From Verrucomicrobiota bacterium (lineage in GTDB: Bacteria > Verrucomicrobiota > Verrucomicrobiia > Opitutales > Opitutaceae): 62,045 bases of DNA. Below the pieces are notes generated by a model. The model saw only the letters and a program-made list of their open reading frames with translations, was not told the DNA's origin and did not search any database. Each line of letters opens with the position of its first letter. Positions within the stretch are counted from its first letter, which is position 1. Of this stretch, positions 10,128-18,553 are shown one piece after another. A program made the position numbers and the translations under genes. The DNA lies in the NCBI GenBank assembly GCA_023446735.1, contig JAEXPQ010000128.1, positions 1 through 62,045 on the forward strand, read 5' to 3'.

Positions 10128-10360
10128 GGTTTCTTCGGCTGTATCGTTCCAGTCATCGGCCGGTTAAACGCGTCCTCCTGAAATAAGGGAACGACCCTAG
10201 CGAATCGCACGGCAATGCCCGCAACGCCTCCGCGGCGGTACGCTCGCTCCGAAGCGAGGCGCGGACGCGCCCGCGCCGGGAGGAGCCGTCGGTGTCGGCG
10301 TCGGCCATCGGCGCGTTGCGGGCTTGTGCCCGCCCGCCGTTTGCAAACCCTCGCGGGCCC

Positions 10361-11041
10361 ATGCCGACCGAGACCCGCGAAGTACGTCCATTCTCCTCGC
10401 CCCGCCGCGTGCTCAGCGCCGAGGGGCGGGTGCTCGCCGTGCCCGACGACTGGGCGCTGCTTCCGCCCGGCGACGCCGCGCTCAGCCGCCGCATCAAGGC
10501 CGACGGCCCCTCGTGGACCGTGATCGAGCAGAAGGGCAACAAACGCTTCTCGCGCGGCATCTGGGCCCCGGCGGCGAGGATCGAGGCGCTGCGGGCCGAG
10601 CTGCTCGTCGAGCGCATGGATCCGGCCTACGCGAAGAAGCTGGCGGCCGGCCGGGCGCGGCGGGCGGCCGAACAGGCTGAATACGTGGAGGACTTCCGCG
10701 GCGCCGTGCTTGCTTTCCTGGGATTCCATCCGGACCACCGCGAAGCGGCCGAGCGGATGGCGACGCTCATCACCGCGCACGCCACGCCGGTCGGCAGCGG
10801 CACGGTGGCGCGCACCGAGCGCATCCCGATCGAGGAGCGCGCCGAGGCCGCCACCATCGCCTGGATGCGCCACCAGACGACGGGCTACGACAACATGGTC
10901 ATCCCGCGCGTGAAGGGGCGGCGCCGCGAGGTGCGCCGGATGCTGGCCCAGCGCTCGGTGCAGCTGCTCGCCCGCTATCGCCGCGGGGATCCGGTCGATC
11001 CGGGGTCCTGCCCGCTGCAAAGGGCAGTCGGCGGGCGTTGA
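10361..11041 (+). CDS. DUF2293 domain protein
   Basis: Conserved bacterial protein of unknown function, 226 residues. The C-terminal part carries the DUF2293 signature: GSGTVARTERIPIEERAEAA followed by AWMRHQTTGYDNM and a basic region KGRRREVRRMLAQRS. The N-terminal half resembles the WTV...KGNKRFSRGIWAP segment seen before DUF2293 domains. The basic C-terminus suggests nucleic-acid contact, which is inference. The ATG at 10361 is preferred over one 69 bases upstream because the upstream extension is low-complexity. It is monocistronic. Confidence 0.8.
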   Translation: MPTETREVRPFSSPRRVLSAEGRVLAVPDDWALLPPGDAALSRRIKADGPSWTVIEQKGNKRFSRGIWAPAARIEALRAELLVERMDPAYAKKLAAGRARRAAEQAEYVEDFRGAVLAFLGFHPDHREAAERMATLITAHATPVGSGTVARTERIPIEERAEAATIAWMRHQTTGYDNMVIPRVKGRRREVRRMLAQRSVQLLARYRRGDPVDPGSCPLQRAVGGR

Positions 11042-11194
11042 GGCGGCCGGACTAGCCGCGGGGGCGGCCTTGGTGATCGAAGGCGGGCGCGGCCGTCTGG
11101 AGGTCCGGACCGTGGGGACCGCCGGACGTCCCCCCGGAGATGTCACAGGTTCGTTGCTCAAGGTTCCGGCCTTCCATGCCGATGCGCGCGTTCG

Positions 11195-11959
11195 ATGTCT
11201 CTTCTCCGCTCGCTCTCCCTCGTCTGCAGTCTCGCAACCGGACTGGTCGCCCGTGGCGACGTCCCCTGTATCACCCTGGCCGGTTCCAGTACGGTCACCC
11301 GGGTCCTGCTGCCGCTGCGCGCGGGAGTCGAAGCCAACCATGGTGTGGAGCTTCGTCTCCAGCCCACCGGCTCTGGCCGTGGGCTACTCGCGCTCGCGAA
11401 GGGCGAAGCCGACGCGGCGATGCTTTCCGGGCCGGTTGATTTCCTGCTCGCCAGAATCGAGGCGGATGGACTGGCCTCGCTGTCCCTGGAGCAACTCGAG
11501 AAACTCAAACTGGCCGATACGGCGAAGGCGGAGGTGGTCGCCCTGATCCACCCCACAAATCCCGTCCGTCGCCTTAGCGCCGGGCAATTGCAGGCCCTGC
11601 TGACTGGAGAGATTTCGAACTGGAAGGATTGTGGCGGAATCGATCTTCCGGTGCAGGTGATCATTCCCGACGAACTCGACGGAGTCCGAGCCACCGTCGC
11701 GACCACACTGATGGCCGGTCGGCCGTTCACCACCACTGCGGTAGTGGTGATGCGGACCCCGGAAATTGTCCCTCTCGTTGCGGCGAAGGCGGGCGCGGTG
11801 GGGCTTTTGCCGCGGTCAACGCTATCCTCCGACTCAGTCTGGGTGGAGATCGAGCCGAAGCTTTCGGTGGAGCTCTTCATCGTCGCCCGAAAAGACCGGC
11901 TTGAGCAGAATCCGAAGCTCGAAATGGTGCTCAATTCACTCCATTCGCGCGCGCGGTAG
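11195..11959 (+). CDS. Phosphate/anion-binding-like periplasmic protein (PstS-type fold), solitary
   Basis: A 254-residue exported protein with a short signal peptide ending near ARGDV and the PBP-like motif TLAGSSTVTRVLLPL at the start of the mature part, then GSGRGLLALAKGEADAAMLSG, matching the PstS pattern of SST near the N-terminus and a ligand loop with G.G. followed by AD.....SR-like residues. The HPTNPVRRLSAGQLQALLTGEISNW segment is also typical of PstS-type proteins. No pstCAB or phoU is nearby, so it may act as a sensor or scavenging protein rather than an ABC component. The ATG at 11195 immediately precedes the signal peptide. Confidence 0.75.
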   Translation: MSLLRSLSLVCSLATGLVARGDVPCITLAGSSTVTRVLLPLRAGVEANHGVELRLQPTGSGRGLLALAKGEADAAMLSGPVDFLLARIEADGLASLSLEQLEKLKLADTAKAEVVALIHPTNPVRRLSAGQLQALLTGEISNWKDCGGIDLPVQVIIPDELDGVRATVATTLMAGRPFTTTAVVVMRTPEIVPLVAAKAGAVGLLPRSTLSSDSVWVEIEPKLSVELFIVARKDRLEQNPKLEMVLNSLHSRAR

Positions 11960-12122
11960 CGGTGTGCGTGGTGGAGTTCTTCTCGCCCGGTGCGCTCGCG
12001 TGGGGCGCCGGAGGTGAACGCGACGTGTAGGCAGGCGGCGTCTGTGCAAACAAAGGCTTTCCGCCGGGGTGGTTCGTTCTCTAGCCTTCGACCTTTCGCC
12101 TCCCGCCCAACGCTTTTCCGTC

Positions 12123-12575
12123 ATGTCCGACTCCGTCACCGCCCTCATCCCGCACCGGCCGCCGTTCCTCTTCGTTGATGAAATCGTCTCCGAGACGGCC
12201 GACACGCTGGTGGCCAGGCGCACGTTCCGGGCCGACGAGTATTTCTACCAGGGGCACTATCCGGGCCAGCCGATCACTCCCGGCGTGTTGCTGTGCGAGG
12301 CGGTGTTCCAAGCCGGGGCGCTGCTCATGGCCAAGCGCGCACAAGCTGCCGGCGGCGCGGCCGGGGCGCAGGGTGGGGTGCCGTTGTTGGCGCGCGTGAG
12401 CGACGTGAAGTTCCGCAATCCCGTTTTCCCCGGCGATACGGTGGAGCTGACCGTGAAGATCAAGGAAACCCTGGGTGGGTTCACGATGATGGGCGGCAGC
12501 ATCACCAGTGCGGGCAAACGCATCCTCACCGTGGATTTCGCCGTCGCCTGGAAAACGCCCGGAGGCGCGGCATGA
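12123..12575 (+). CDS. fabZ: FabZ-like 3-hydroxyacyl-ACP dehydratase
   Basis: Hot-dog fold dehydratase, 150 residues, the normal FabZ length. It has the N-terminal motif IPHRPPFLFVDEI and the active-site helix GHYPGQPITPGVLLCEA with catalytic His and Glu in the usual spacing. It dehydrates 3-hydroxyacyl-ACP to trans-2-enoyl-ACP. The stop overlaps the start of fabI (ATGA), and oleA and oleB follow within 10 bases, so the four genes are one operon. The ATG at 12123 (MSDSVTALIPHRPP) puts the PHR motif where the family has it. Whether this is the main cellular FabZ or a pathway-specific paralog cannot be told from the window. Confidence 0.9.
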   Translation: MSDSVTALIPHRPPFLFVDEIVSETADTLVARRTFRADEYFYQGHYPGQPITPGVLLCEAVFQAGALLMAKRAQAAGGAAGAQGGVPLLARVSDVKFRNPVFPGDTVELTVKIKETLGGFTMMGGSITSAGKRILTVDFAVAWKTPGGAA

Positions 12576-13384
12576 GTTTCCTGGGACTTTCCGGCAAGAC
12601 GGTGCTCGTCGCCGGCGTGGCCAACCGCAAGAGCGTGGCCTGGCACATCGTGAAGTCGCTCGAAGCCGAGGGCGCGCGGGTGATCCTGAGCGTGCACTCG
12701 GAAAAACGCCGCGGCGAGGTGCAGAAACTGGCGCCGCACCTGCCGGTGTTCGTGTGCGATCTCGAGCGCAACGGCGCGTGCGACGCGTTGGCGGCGGAGG
12801 TCGGGCCGCAATTCGGGCCGGTCCACGGGCTGGTGCACTCGGTCGCGTTCGCCAACTACGCGGAGGGCTTCAAGCCGTTCCACGAGACCCGGCGCGCGGA
12901 TTTCCTGCAGGCGACCACGATCTCGGCCTTCTCGCTGGTCGAGCTCGCGCGGGCGTTCAAGCCGTTCCTCGCCCCGGACGCCTCGGTCGTGGCGATGGGC
13001 ATCTCCTCGCTGCTCGTGACCGCCGAGAACTACGGTTACATGTCGCCGATCAAGGCCGCCCTCGACGGCATCGTGCGCAACCTCGCCAAGTCGTTCAGCA
13101 CCGACACCGCCGTGCGCTTCAACGCCGTGGGCGCCGGTCCGCTCAAGACCGCGAGCAGTTCGGGCATCCCGGGCTATGTCGAGAGCTACCTTTTCGCCGA
13201 GAAGCTGACCTTTCGCCGCCGCAATCTGGAGACGCAGGAGGTGGCCAATGCCGCGTTGTTTCTGCTCAGCCCGCGCTCCAGCGGCATCAACGGCACGACC
13301 ATGGTCGTCGACGCCGGCCTCGGCCTGAATTACTTCGACAAGGATGTCATCCGGCTCGCCATGCGCCCGGAGACGAAAGCCTGA
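12572..13384 (+). CDS. fabI: FabI-like enoyl-ACP reductase
   Basis: NAD(P)H-dependent enoyl-ACP reductase of the SDR superfamily, 270 residues. The nucleotide-binding start is GKTVLVAGVANRKSVAWHI, as in FabI (GVANxxSxA), and the catalytic Tyr-x6-Lys is present in YGYMSPIK. The substrate loop ends with the SSGI segment followed by the usual NGTTMVVDAG C-terminal motif. It is translationally coupled to fabZ by a 4-base overlap and followed 8 bases later by oleA. With FabZ it would complete an acyl-chain reduction module next to the olefin genes. Confidence 0.93.
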   Translation: MSFLGLSGKTVLVAGVANRKSVAWHIVKSLEAEGARVILSVHSEKRRGEVQKLAPHLPVFVCDLERNGACDALAAEVGPQFGPVHGLVHSVAFANYAEGFKPFHETRRADFLQATTISAFSLVELARAFKPFLAPDASVVAMGISSLLVTAENYGYMSPIKAALDGIVRNLAKSFSTDTAVRFNAVGAGPLKTASSSGIPGYVESYLFAEKLTFRRRNLETQEVANAALFLLSPRSSGINGTTMVVDAGLGLNYFDKDVIRLAMRPETKA

Positions 13385-13392
13385 CCGCCGCG

Positions 13393-14427
13393 ATGCGCTT
13401 CCAGAACGTCGTCCTAGAATCCCTCGTCGCCGTGCTCCCGCCGCAGGTGTTGACCACCGCCGCGCTGGAGGAGCGTCTGCGCCCGCTCTACGAGCGCCTG
13501 CGGCTGCCCTTCGGCCGACTGGAGCTGATGACCGGCATCAAGGAGCGGCGTTTCTGGGAACCGGGCACGCTGCCCTCGGAGGCGAGCGCCCGCGCCGTGC
13601 GCGCGGTGCTGGCGCAGACGGCGGTGCCGACCGCCGCGCTGGGCATGCTCGTCCACGGCGCGGTCTCGCGCGACATGCTGGAACCGGCCACGGCCGCCTT
13701 CGTGCACCGCGCCTCCGGCCTGCCGGCGCAGATGCAGGTGCTGGATGTATCGAACGCCTGTCTTGGGTTCCTGAACGCCTGCACGCTGCTCGGCGGCATG
13801 ATCGACTCCGGCCAGATCAAGGCCGGGCTCGTCGCCTGCGGCGAGAACGGCGGCCCGTTGGTCGAGGAGACGATTCGCCGCCTCGGCACGACCGCGCTGG
13901 ACCGCCAGCAGATCAAGCCGTACTTCGCCAACCTCACGATCGGCTCTGGCGCGGTGGCCGCCGTGCTCTGCCACCGCGACCTCGCGCCGGCCGGTGCGCC
14001 GCGGCTGGTCGGCGGCGTGGCGCGGGCCGCGAGCGAGCACAGCGCCCTGTGCCAAGGCGATCGCGCCGAGGGCGACGCGCTAGCGATGCAGACCGACTCC
14101 GAGCAGTTGCTCGTCGCCGGCATCGAGACGGCCCGGCTCACGTGGCAGGACCTGGGACGCGAATGCGGTCTCGGTGAGCGGGACTTCGACCGTTTCATCT
14201 GCCACCAGGTGGGCGTGGCCCACCGCCGCAAACTCTACGAGACGCTCGCGCTCGATCCCGCGAAGGACTTCTCGACCTTCGAGACCATGGGCAACACCGG
14301 CTCCGTGGCCCTGCCGCTGACGTTGGCGAAAGCCCGCGAGACCGGGTTCGTGCGGCCCGGGCACCGCGTCGGCCTGCTCGGCATCGGCAGCGGAATCAAT
14401 TGCGTGATGCTCGTCCTGGAGTGCTGA
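13393..14427 (+). CDS. oleA: OleA-type thiolase: head-to-head acyl-CoA condensing enzyme
   Basis: Condenses two fatty acyl-CoA (non-decarboxylative Claisen reaction) to a beta-keto acid, the first step of long-chain olefin synthesis. The 344-residue protein keeps the diagnostic features of OleA rather than FabH: the glutamate in SRDMLEPATA (residue 97), the nucleophile Cys123 in DVSNACLGF, His271 in CHQVGVAHR and Asn301 in MGNTGSVALP. The opening MRFQNVVLES and the MTGIKERRFW motif also match OleA. oleB follows 2 bases after the stop. FabH is the alternative, but the Glu and the N-terminal region favour OleA. Confidence 0.9.
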   Translation: MRFQNVVLESLVAVLPPQVLTTAALEERLRPLYERLRLPFGRLELMTGIKERRFWEPGTLPSEASARAVRAVLAQTAVPTAALGMLVHGAVSRDMLEPATAAFVHRASGLPAQMQVLDVSNACLGFLNACTLLGGMIDSGQIKAGLVACGENGGPLVEETIRRLGTTALDRQQIKPYFANLTIGSGAVAAVLCHRDLAPAGAPRLVGGVARAASEHSALCQGDRAEGDALAMQTDSEQLLVAGIETARLTWQDLGRECGLGERDFDRFICHQVGVAHRRKLYETLALDPAKDFSTFETMGNTGSVALPLTLAKARETGFVRPGHRVGLLGIGSGINCVMLVLEC

Positions 14428-14429
14428 AC

Positions 14430-15296
14430 ATGGAAATCTGGCGCAGCGAATATCCCTTCGAATCCCGTTTCTTCGACGTCGGCGACGGCGTGCGCATGCA
14501 CTACCTCGACGAGGGGCCCGACACCGACGAAGCCGTGGTCATGCTCCACGGCAATCCGACGTGGTCCTTCTACTACCGCCACGTCGTGCAAGCCCTGCGC
14601 GGGCGGATGCGGTGCGTCGTGCCGGACCACGTCGGGATGGGCCTCTCGGACAAACCCGGTGACTATCCGTACCAGCTGGCCCGCCGGATCGGCGACGTGC
14701 AGAAGCTCGTCGCCCATCTCCGGCTCAAGCGCGTCCACCTGGTCGTGCACGACTGGGGCGGCGCGATCGGCATGGGGTTGGCGACCCGGGCGGCCGACTT
14801 GACCGGTCGCATCGTGATTCTCAACACGGCGGCGTTCCCCGATGCGCGCATCCCGCGGCGGATCGCGGTCTGCCGGTGGCCGATCCTCGGGGCCGCGCTC
14901 GTCCGCGGGCTCAACGGTTTCGCGCGTCCCGCCGTGCGGATGGCGGTGACCAAGCCGCTGTCGACGGCGGCGCGCGCCGGCTATCTCGCCCCCTACGACA
15001 GCTGGGCGCATCGCGTGGCGGTGCACCAGTTCGTGCGCGACATCCCGATGGAGCTGGAGCATCCGAGCCGGATGATCCTGCAACAGATCGGGATCGATCT
15101 GGCCTGGTTGCGCGCCAAACCGATCCTGATCGGGTGGGGCGGCCGCGATTTCTGCTTCAACGACCACTTCTACGCCCGCTGGAAACAGGTGTTCCCCCAG
15201 GCCGAGACCGAGCATTATCCCGACGCCGGGCACTATGTGCTCGAGGACGCCCGGGAGCGGATCATCCCGCGCATCGCGGAGTTTCTGGGGCCGTAG
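14430..15296 (+). CDS. oleB: OleB-type alpha/beta hydrolase (beta-lactone decarboxylase)
   Basis: Haloalkane-dehalogenase-like alpha/beta hydrolase; in olefin synthesis OleB converts the beta-lactone made by OleC to a cis-olefin plus CO2. The 288-residue protein has HGNPTWSF (oxyanion/HGNP motif), the nucleophile Asp108 in VVHDWGGAIG, an acid in GWGGRDFCF and the catalytic His in DAGHYVLED. Asp as nucleophile separates it from ordinary esterases. Immediate linkage to oleA is the main argument for OleB over a true dehalogenase. No oleC or oleD follows; the next gene, malQ, is convergent. Confidence 0.85.
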   Translation: MEIWRSEYPFESRFFDVGDGVRMHYLDEGPDTDEAVVMLHGNPTWSFYYRHVVQALRGRMRCVVPDHVGMGLSDKPGDYPYQLARRIGDVQKLVAHLRLKRVHLVVHDWGGAIGMGLATRAADLTGRIVILNTAAFPDARIPRRIAVCRWPILGAALVRGLNGFARPAVRMAVTKPLSTAARAGYLAPYDSWAHRVAVHQFVRDIPMELEHPSRMILQQIGIDLAWLRAKPILIGWGGRDFCFNDHFYARWKQVFPQAETEHYPDAGHYVLEDARERIIPRIAEFLGP

Positions 15297-15426
15297 GCGA
15301 AGCCAGGCGGTACCGCCCGCGGCGGACCGAACCGTTTCGCGGGCCAACGACCGAGCGGGCCGCGGCCCTGAGGACATCGATCGCCGCGGCCTACGTGGCA
15401 ATTGAATACGTGCCGAGAGGACGCGG

Positions 15427-16980
15427 TCAAACCGCCGGCTTGTCTTCGGGCAAGCGACCGTAGAGCTCGCCGAGTTCACGGAGATAGGCGGCGCTGTTGC
15501 GCTGCAACTCCGCGAGTTGCTCGGCTCGATAACGCCACTCCCAATTGCCGTCGGCCTTGCCGGGGGTGTTGAACCGGGCGGAGCTGTCGAGGTTGAGCAG
15601 GTCCTGCAGCGGGATCACGGCGAGGCGGCAAGGCGACGCATAGGCGGCGCGGAGAAAATCCCAGGCGATCTCGGCGCCGCTGATCCGGAAGTAGCGGCGC
15701 AGGTGGTCGCGGGTCTTCTCGTCCGCGGCGGCATACCAGCCGCGGGTGGTGTCGTTGTCGTGGGTGCCGGGATAAAGCACGCAGTTCGCGGCGTGGTTGT
15801 GCGGAAGGTACAGATTCCGGGCGTCGCCCCCGAACGCGAATTGGGTGATCGCCATGCCCGGAAGCCCGGTGGCTTCGCGCAGCGCGATCACCTCCGGGGT
15901 AAGCACGCCGAGATCCTCGGCGATGATCTTCGCCGCCGGGAACGCGGTGCGCACGGCGCGGAAGAAGTCGAGACCGGGCCCGAGCTCCCAGGTGCCCTTG
16001 CGGGCGTTGGGCGCGCCGGCCGGGACCGCCCAATAGCTCTCGAAGCCGCGGAAATGGTCGATGCGGACGACATCGCACAAGTCGAAGGTCGACGCCATCC
16101 GGCGCAGCCACCAAGCGTAACCGGTTCTTTGATGCGCGGGCCAGTCGTAGAGCGGATTGCCCCAGAGCTGGCCGTCGGCCGAGAAATAGTCCGGCGGGAC
16201 GCCGGCGACGAAGGTCGGGCGGCGTGTGGTCGGATCGAGGAGAAAGAGGTCGGGATTCGCCCAGACATCGGCGCTGTCGAGCGCGACGAAGATCGGGACG
16301 TCGCCCACGATCTCGATGCCGAGCGTGGCGGCGCGTGCTCGAAGCTGGCGCCATTGGCCGAAGAAGAGGTACTGGAGGAACTGGTGCGCGAAGATCTTCG
16401 GTCCGAGGGTTCGTCGCAGGCCGCCTTTCGCGGCCTTCTCGAAGGCGCGCTGGTCGGCGGGCCATTCCCACCACGGGCGGCCGGCGAAATGGTCCTTGAG
16501 CGCCAGGAAGAAGGCGTAGTCGTCCAGCCAAGCCGATTGGGCGCCGCAGAACTCGGTGAAGTCGCCGTACGGCATCGGGACCGGCTTCTTGAGGAAGCGC
16601 TCGGCGGCGGCGAACAGCACCGGCCATTTCTCCTGCCAGATGCCGCCGAAATCGACGCGTTCCGCCGGGAGACGGTCGAGCTTGGCGAGGTCGGAACGCT
16701 GAAGCAGGCCGGCGGCGACAAGGGGCTCGAGGTCGATCAGGTACGGGTTGCCGGCGAAGGCGGAAAACGACTGGTACGGCGAGTTGCCATAACCGGTCGA
16801 TCCGAGGGGACAAACCTGCCAGTACGCGAAGCCGGCCTGAGCGAGGAACTCGAGGAAGCGGACCGCGTGGGCGTTGAGGGTGCCGATGCCGCCGGGACCG
16901 GGAAAGGAAGTGGGATGGAGTAGGACGCCGGTGGCGCGGCGATCGAGCCAGTTGAACAACGGAGCGGAGATGAAGCTCAT
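15427..16980 (-). CDS. malQ: 4-alpha-glucanotransferase (amylomaltase)
   Basis: GH77 enzyme that transfers alpha-1,4-glucan segments in glycogen and maltodextrin metabolism; cytoplasmic. It is 517 residues, the typical short bacterial MalQ length. Recognisable parts are GVLLHPTSFPGPGGIG, GYGNSPYQSFSAFAGNP, the nucleophile region VVRIDHFRGFESYW, the acid/base region IIAEDLGVLTPEV and the third Asp in GTHDNDTTRGWY. The ATG at 16980 is used because the 26-residue extension upstream is not family-like. It is a single-gene unit, convergent with oleB and 219 bases from lepB. Confidence 0.96.
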   Translation of the reverse strand: MSFISAPLFNWLDRRATGVLLHPTSFPGPGGIGTLNAHAVRFLEFLAQAGFAYWQVCPLGSTGYGNSPYQSFSAFAGNPYLIDLEPLVAAGLLQRSDLAKLDRLPAERVDFGGIWQEKWPVLFAAAERFLKKPVPMPYGDFTEFCGAQSAWLDDYAFFLALKDHFAGRPWWEWPADQRAFEKAAKGGLRRTLGPKIFAHQFLQYLFFGQWRQLRARAATLGIEIVGDVPIFVALDSADVWANPDLFLLDPTTRRPTFVAGVPPDYFSADGQLWGNPLYDWPAHQRTGYAWWLRRMASTFDLCDVVRIDHFRGFESYWAVPAGAPNARKGTWELGPGLDFFRAVRTAFPAAKIIAEDLGVLTPEVIALREATGLPGMAITQFAFGGDARNLYLPHNHAANCVLYPGTHDNDTTRGWYAAADEKTRDHLRRYFRISGAEIAWDFLRAAYASPCRLAVIPLQDLLNLDSSARFNTPGKADGNWEWRYRAEQLAELQRNSAAYLRELGELYGRLPEDKPAV

Positions 16981-17199
16981 GGGCGGGCCGGACAATGCAC
17001 GGAACCGCTGGAGGGGAAAGGCGGATTCAGTGAAGAACCCGAGGGGGAGGCGCCGCACCCACCTCGATTAGACATAATGCCTATTGTGCCATGGGTGGAG
17101 ATAATCAACCGAAGGGGAGAAATCCGGTTCGCCTCAAGGTTCACTGCCGACGGCCCGTCCGGTTTTCACCTGGGCCATCGCCTGCCAAGCCATTGATGA

Positions 17200-18522
17200 T
17201 CAACGCGCCGGGCCCCAGCGCCGCGTGAACGGATAATAGATGAACAAAGGCCGCCCGATCGCGTCCTTGGCGGGCACGAACCCCCAAACGCGTCCATCGG
17301 CGCTGTTGTACGAATTGTCGCCGAGCGCGAAGAAGGAGTCGTCCGGCACCTTCAGAACCTCCCCGGCTTCGAGCAAGCCCAAGTTCTTCTCCCACGGCCT
17401 GTCACCATTCTTGTAGCCCCGGTAAAGCCCGGAGCGTCTGCCATTCAGGTCAAACGCGTCCGCTCCGGACACCGGCTCGCCGTTGCGAAAAAGCACCGGC
17501 TCCTTGATTTCGAGCAGGTCGCCGGGGCCGCCAACCAAGCGCTTGATGTAGTATTGGTCTTGGCCGATTCCCGGGATGTTGCCGGTGCGAAATACGAAGC
17601 CCTGCCCCACCTCGGGCTCGAAAAAATGGTTGCTGAACCGGTCGACGAAGAGCTGGTCGCCGGTGAGGATGTCGAAGCTGAGGGCAACCTCGCCGCGTTC
17701 GACGCGCTTGCCGGTCTTCAGCATCGGCACGCGGGCCGAGAAGCGCCGTCCTTCCTGGTGCAACTCGACCGTCTGTTCGACGACGCGCCCCTCGCGTTGC
17801 AGCGCGGCGTAACCCTCGCGGCCACCGTTGATTCGCCCGCCGAGAAAAGTCTCGAGCACGAGCGTGTCGAAATCGAAATCCGCCGGCACGCGGAGCTTCA
17901 CCGGCGTCTCGCCCACATACAGCGTGTACTCCTTGAGCTGTGCGGGCAGCACCAACCACTTTCGCCCGTTCACCAAGCTCACGGTCGGCACCGCGACTCG
18001 GTCCTCCCGGGCGGCGACGATCGGAATCCGCAACTCCCCGCTGACCGGCGCCACGATCTCGCGGCGGGTGGCGCCGAAAGCGGCGAGGCGCAACACTTGA
18101 GCCACCGGGCCGGGCGCCTCTTTCGGATCCACGAAGACCTCGTGCTTCATCCCGAAATAGGTCGGCCACATCGAGTTGGTCGGGATCTTGAACGGCTGCA
18201 CGAAGTACGCGCGGATTCCGAGGATCACGATGGCGGCCGCGAGGAAGAACTCCACGTTGTCGGCGAGCGATCCCTTCGGATACACGCGGCCGCCGGTACG
18301 GTGCAGCGTCTGTTCCAGCGCCTCGACGGCGAGCTTGAGCTGGGCGGCGTCGGCCTTGGTCTTGATCTTGGCCTTCAGTTCGTCGCGGCGCTGCACCAAC
18401 TCGCCGATTTCGGCCTCGTTGAGCTGGTCGCGCCGGTAGTGGTAGACCTTGTCCGCCACCTCGAGCCAGTTCTTCGCATCGCGCCGCGCTCGGGCGGCCT
18501 GGGTCATGAGGAAGCTGAACAT
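17200..18522 (-). CDS. lepB: Signal peptidase I with long inserted domain
   Basis: Membrane serine protease that removes signal peptides. The 440-residue protein has a charged, coiled N-terminal stretch (about 80 residues), one membrane segment (FFLAAAIVILGIRAYFV), the catalytic Ser117 in IPTNSMWPT, the catalytic Lys near residue 327 in YYIKRLVGGPGD, and the box GDNSYNSADGRVWGFVP. About 200 residues separate Ser and Lys boxes, much more than in E. coli LepB, so an extra beta-rich periplasmic insert is present. The gene is the last of a fabD-lepA-lepB run (gaps 22 and 31 bases). Confidence 0.95.
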   Translation of the reverse strand: MFSFLMTQAARARRDAKNWLEVADKVYHYRRDQLNEAEIGELVQRRDELKAKIKTKADAAQLKLAVEALEQTLHRTGGRVYPKGSLADNVEFFLAAAIVILGIRAYFVQPFKIPTNSMWPTYFGMKHEVFVDPKEAPGPVAQVLRLAAFGATRREIVAPVSGELRIPIVAAREDRVAVPTVSLVNGRKWLVLPAQLKEYTLYVGETPVKLRVPADFDFDTLVLETFLGGRINGGREGYAALQREGRVVEQTVELHQEGRRFSARVPMLKTGKRVERGEVALSFDILTGDQLFVDRFSNHFFEPEVGQGFVFRTGNIPGIGQDQYYIKRLVGGPGDLLEIKEPVLFRNGEPVSGADAFDLNGRRSGLYRGYKNGDRPWEKNLGLLEAGEVLKVPDDSFFALGDNSYNSADGRVWGFVPAKDAIGRPLFIYYPFTRRWGPAR

Positions 18523-18553
18523 GGATTCGGGGGCTGCTCGGCGGCGCGCGCGG

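Noticed and set aside
15297..15426. Terminator between oleB and malQ
   Set aside because: GC-rich palindromes such as GGCGGTACCGCC are present but without a T-run in either direction.
17040..17105. AT-rich palindrome-like stretch upstream of malQ
   Set aside because: Could hold the malQ promoter (TTGATT on the minus strand) but no convincing -10 at the right distance and only an imperfect dyad.
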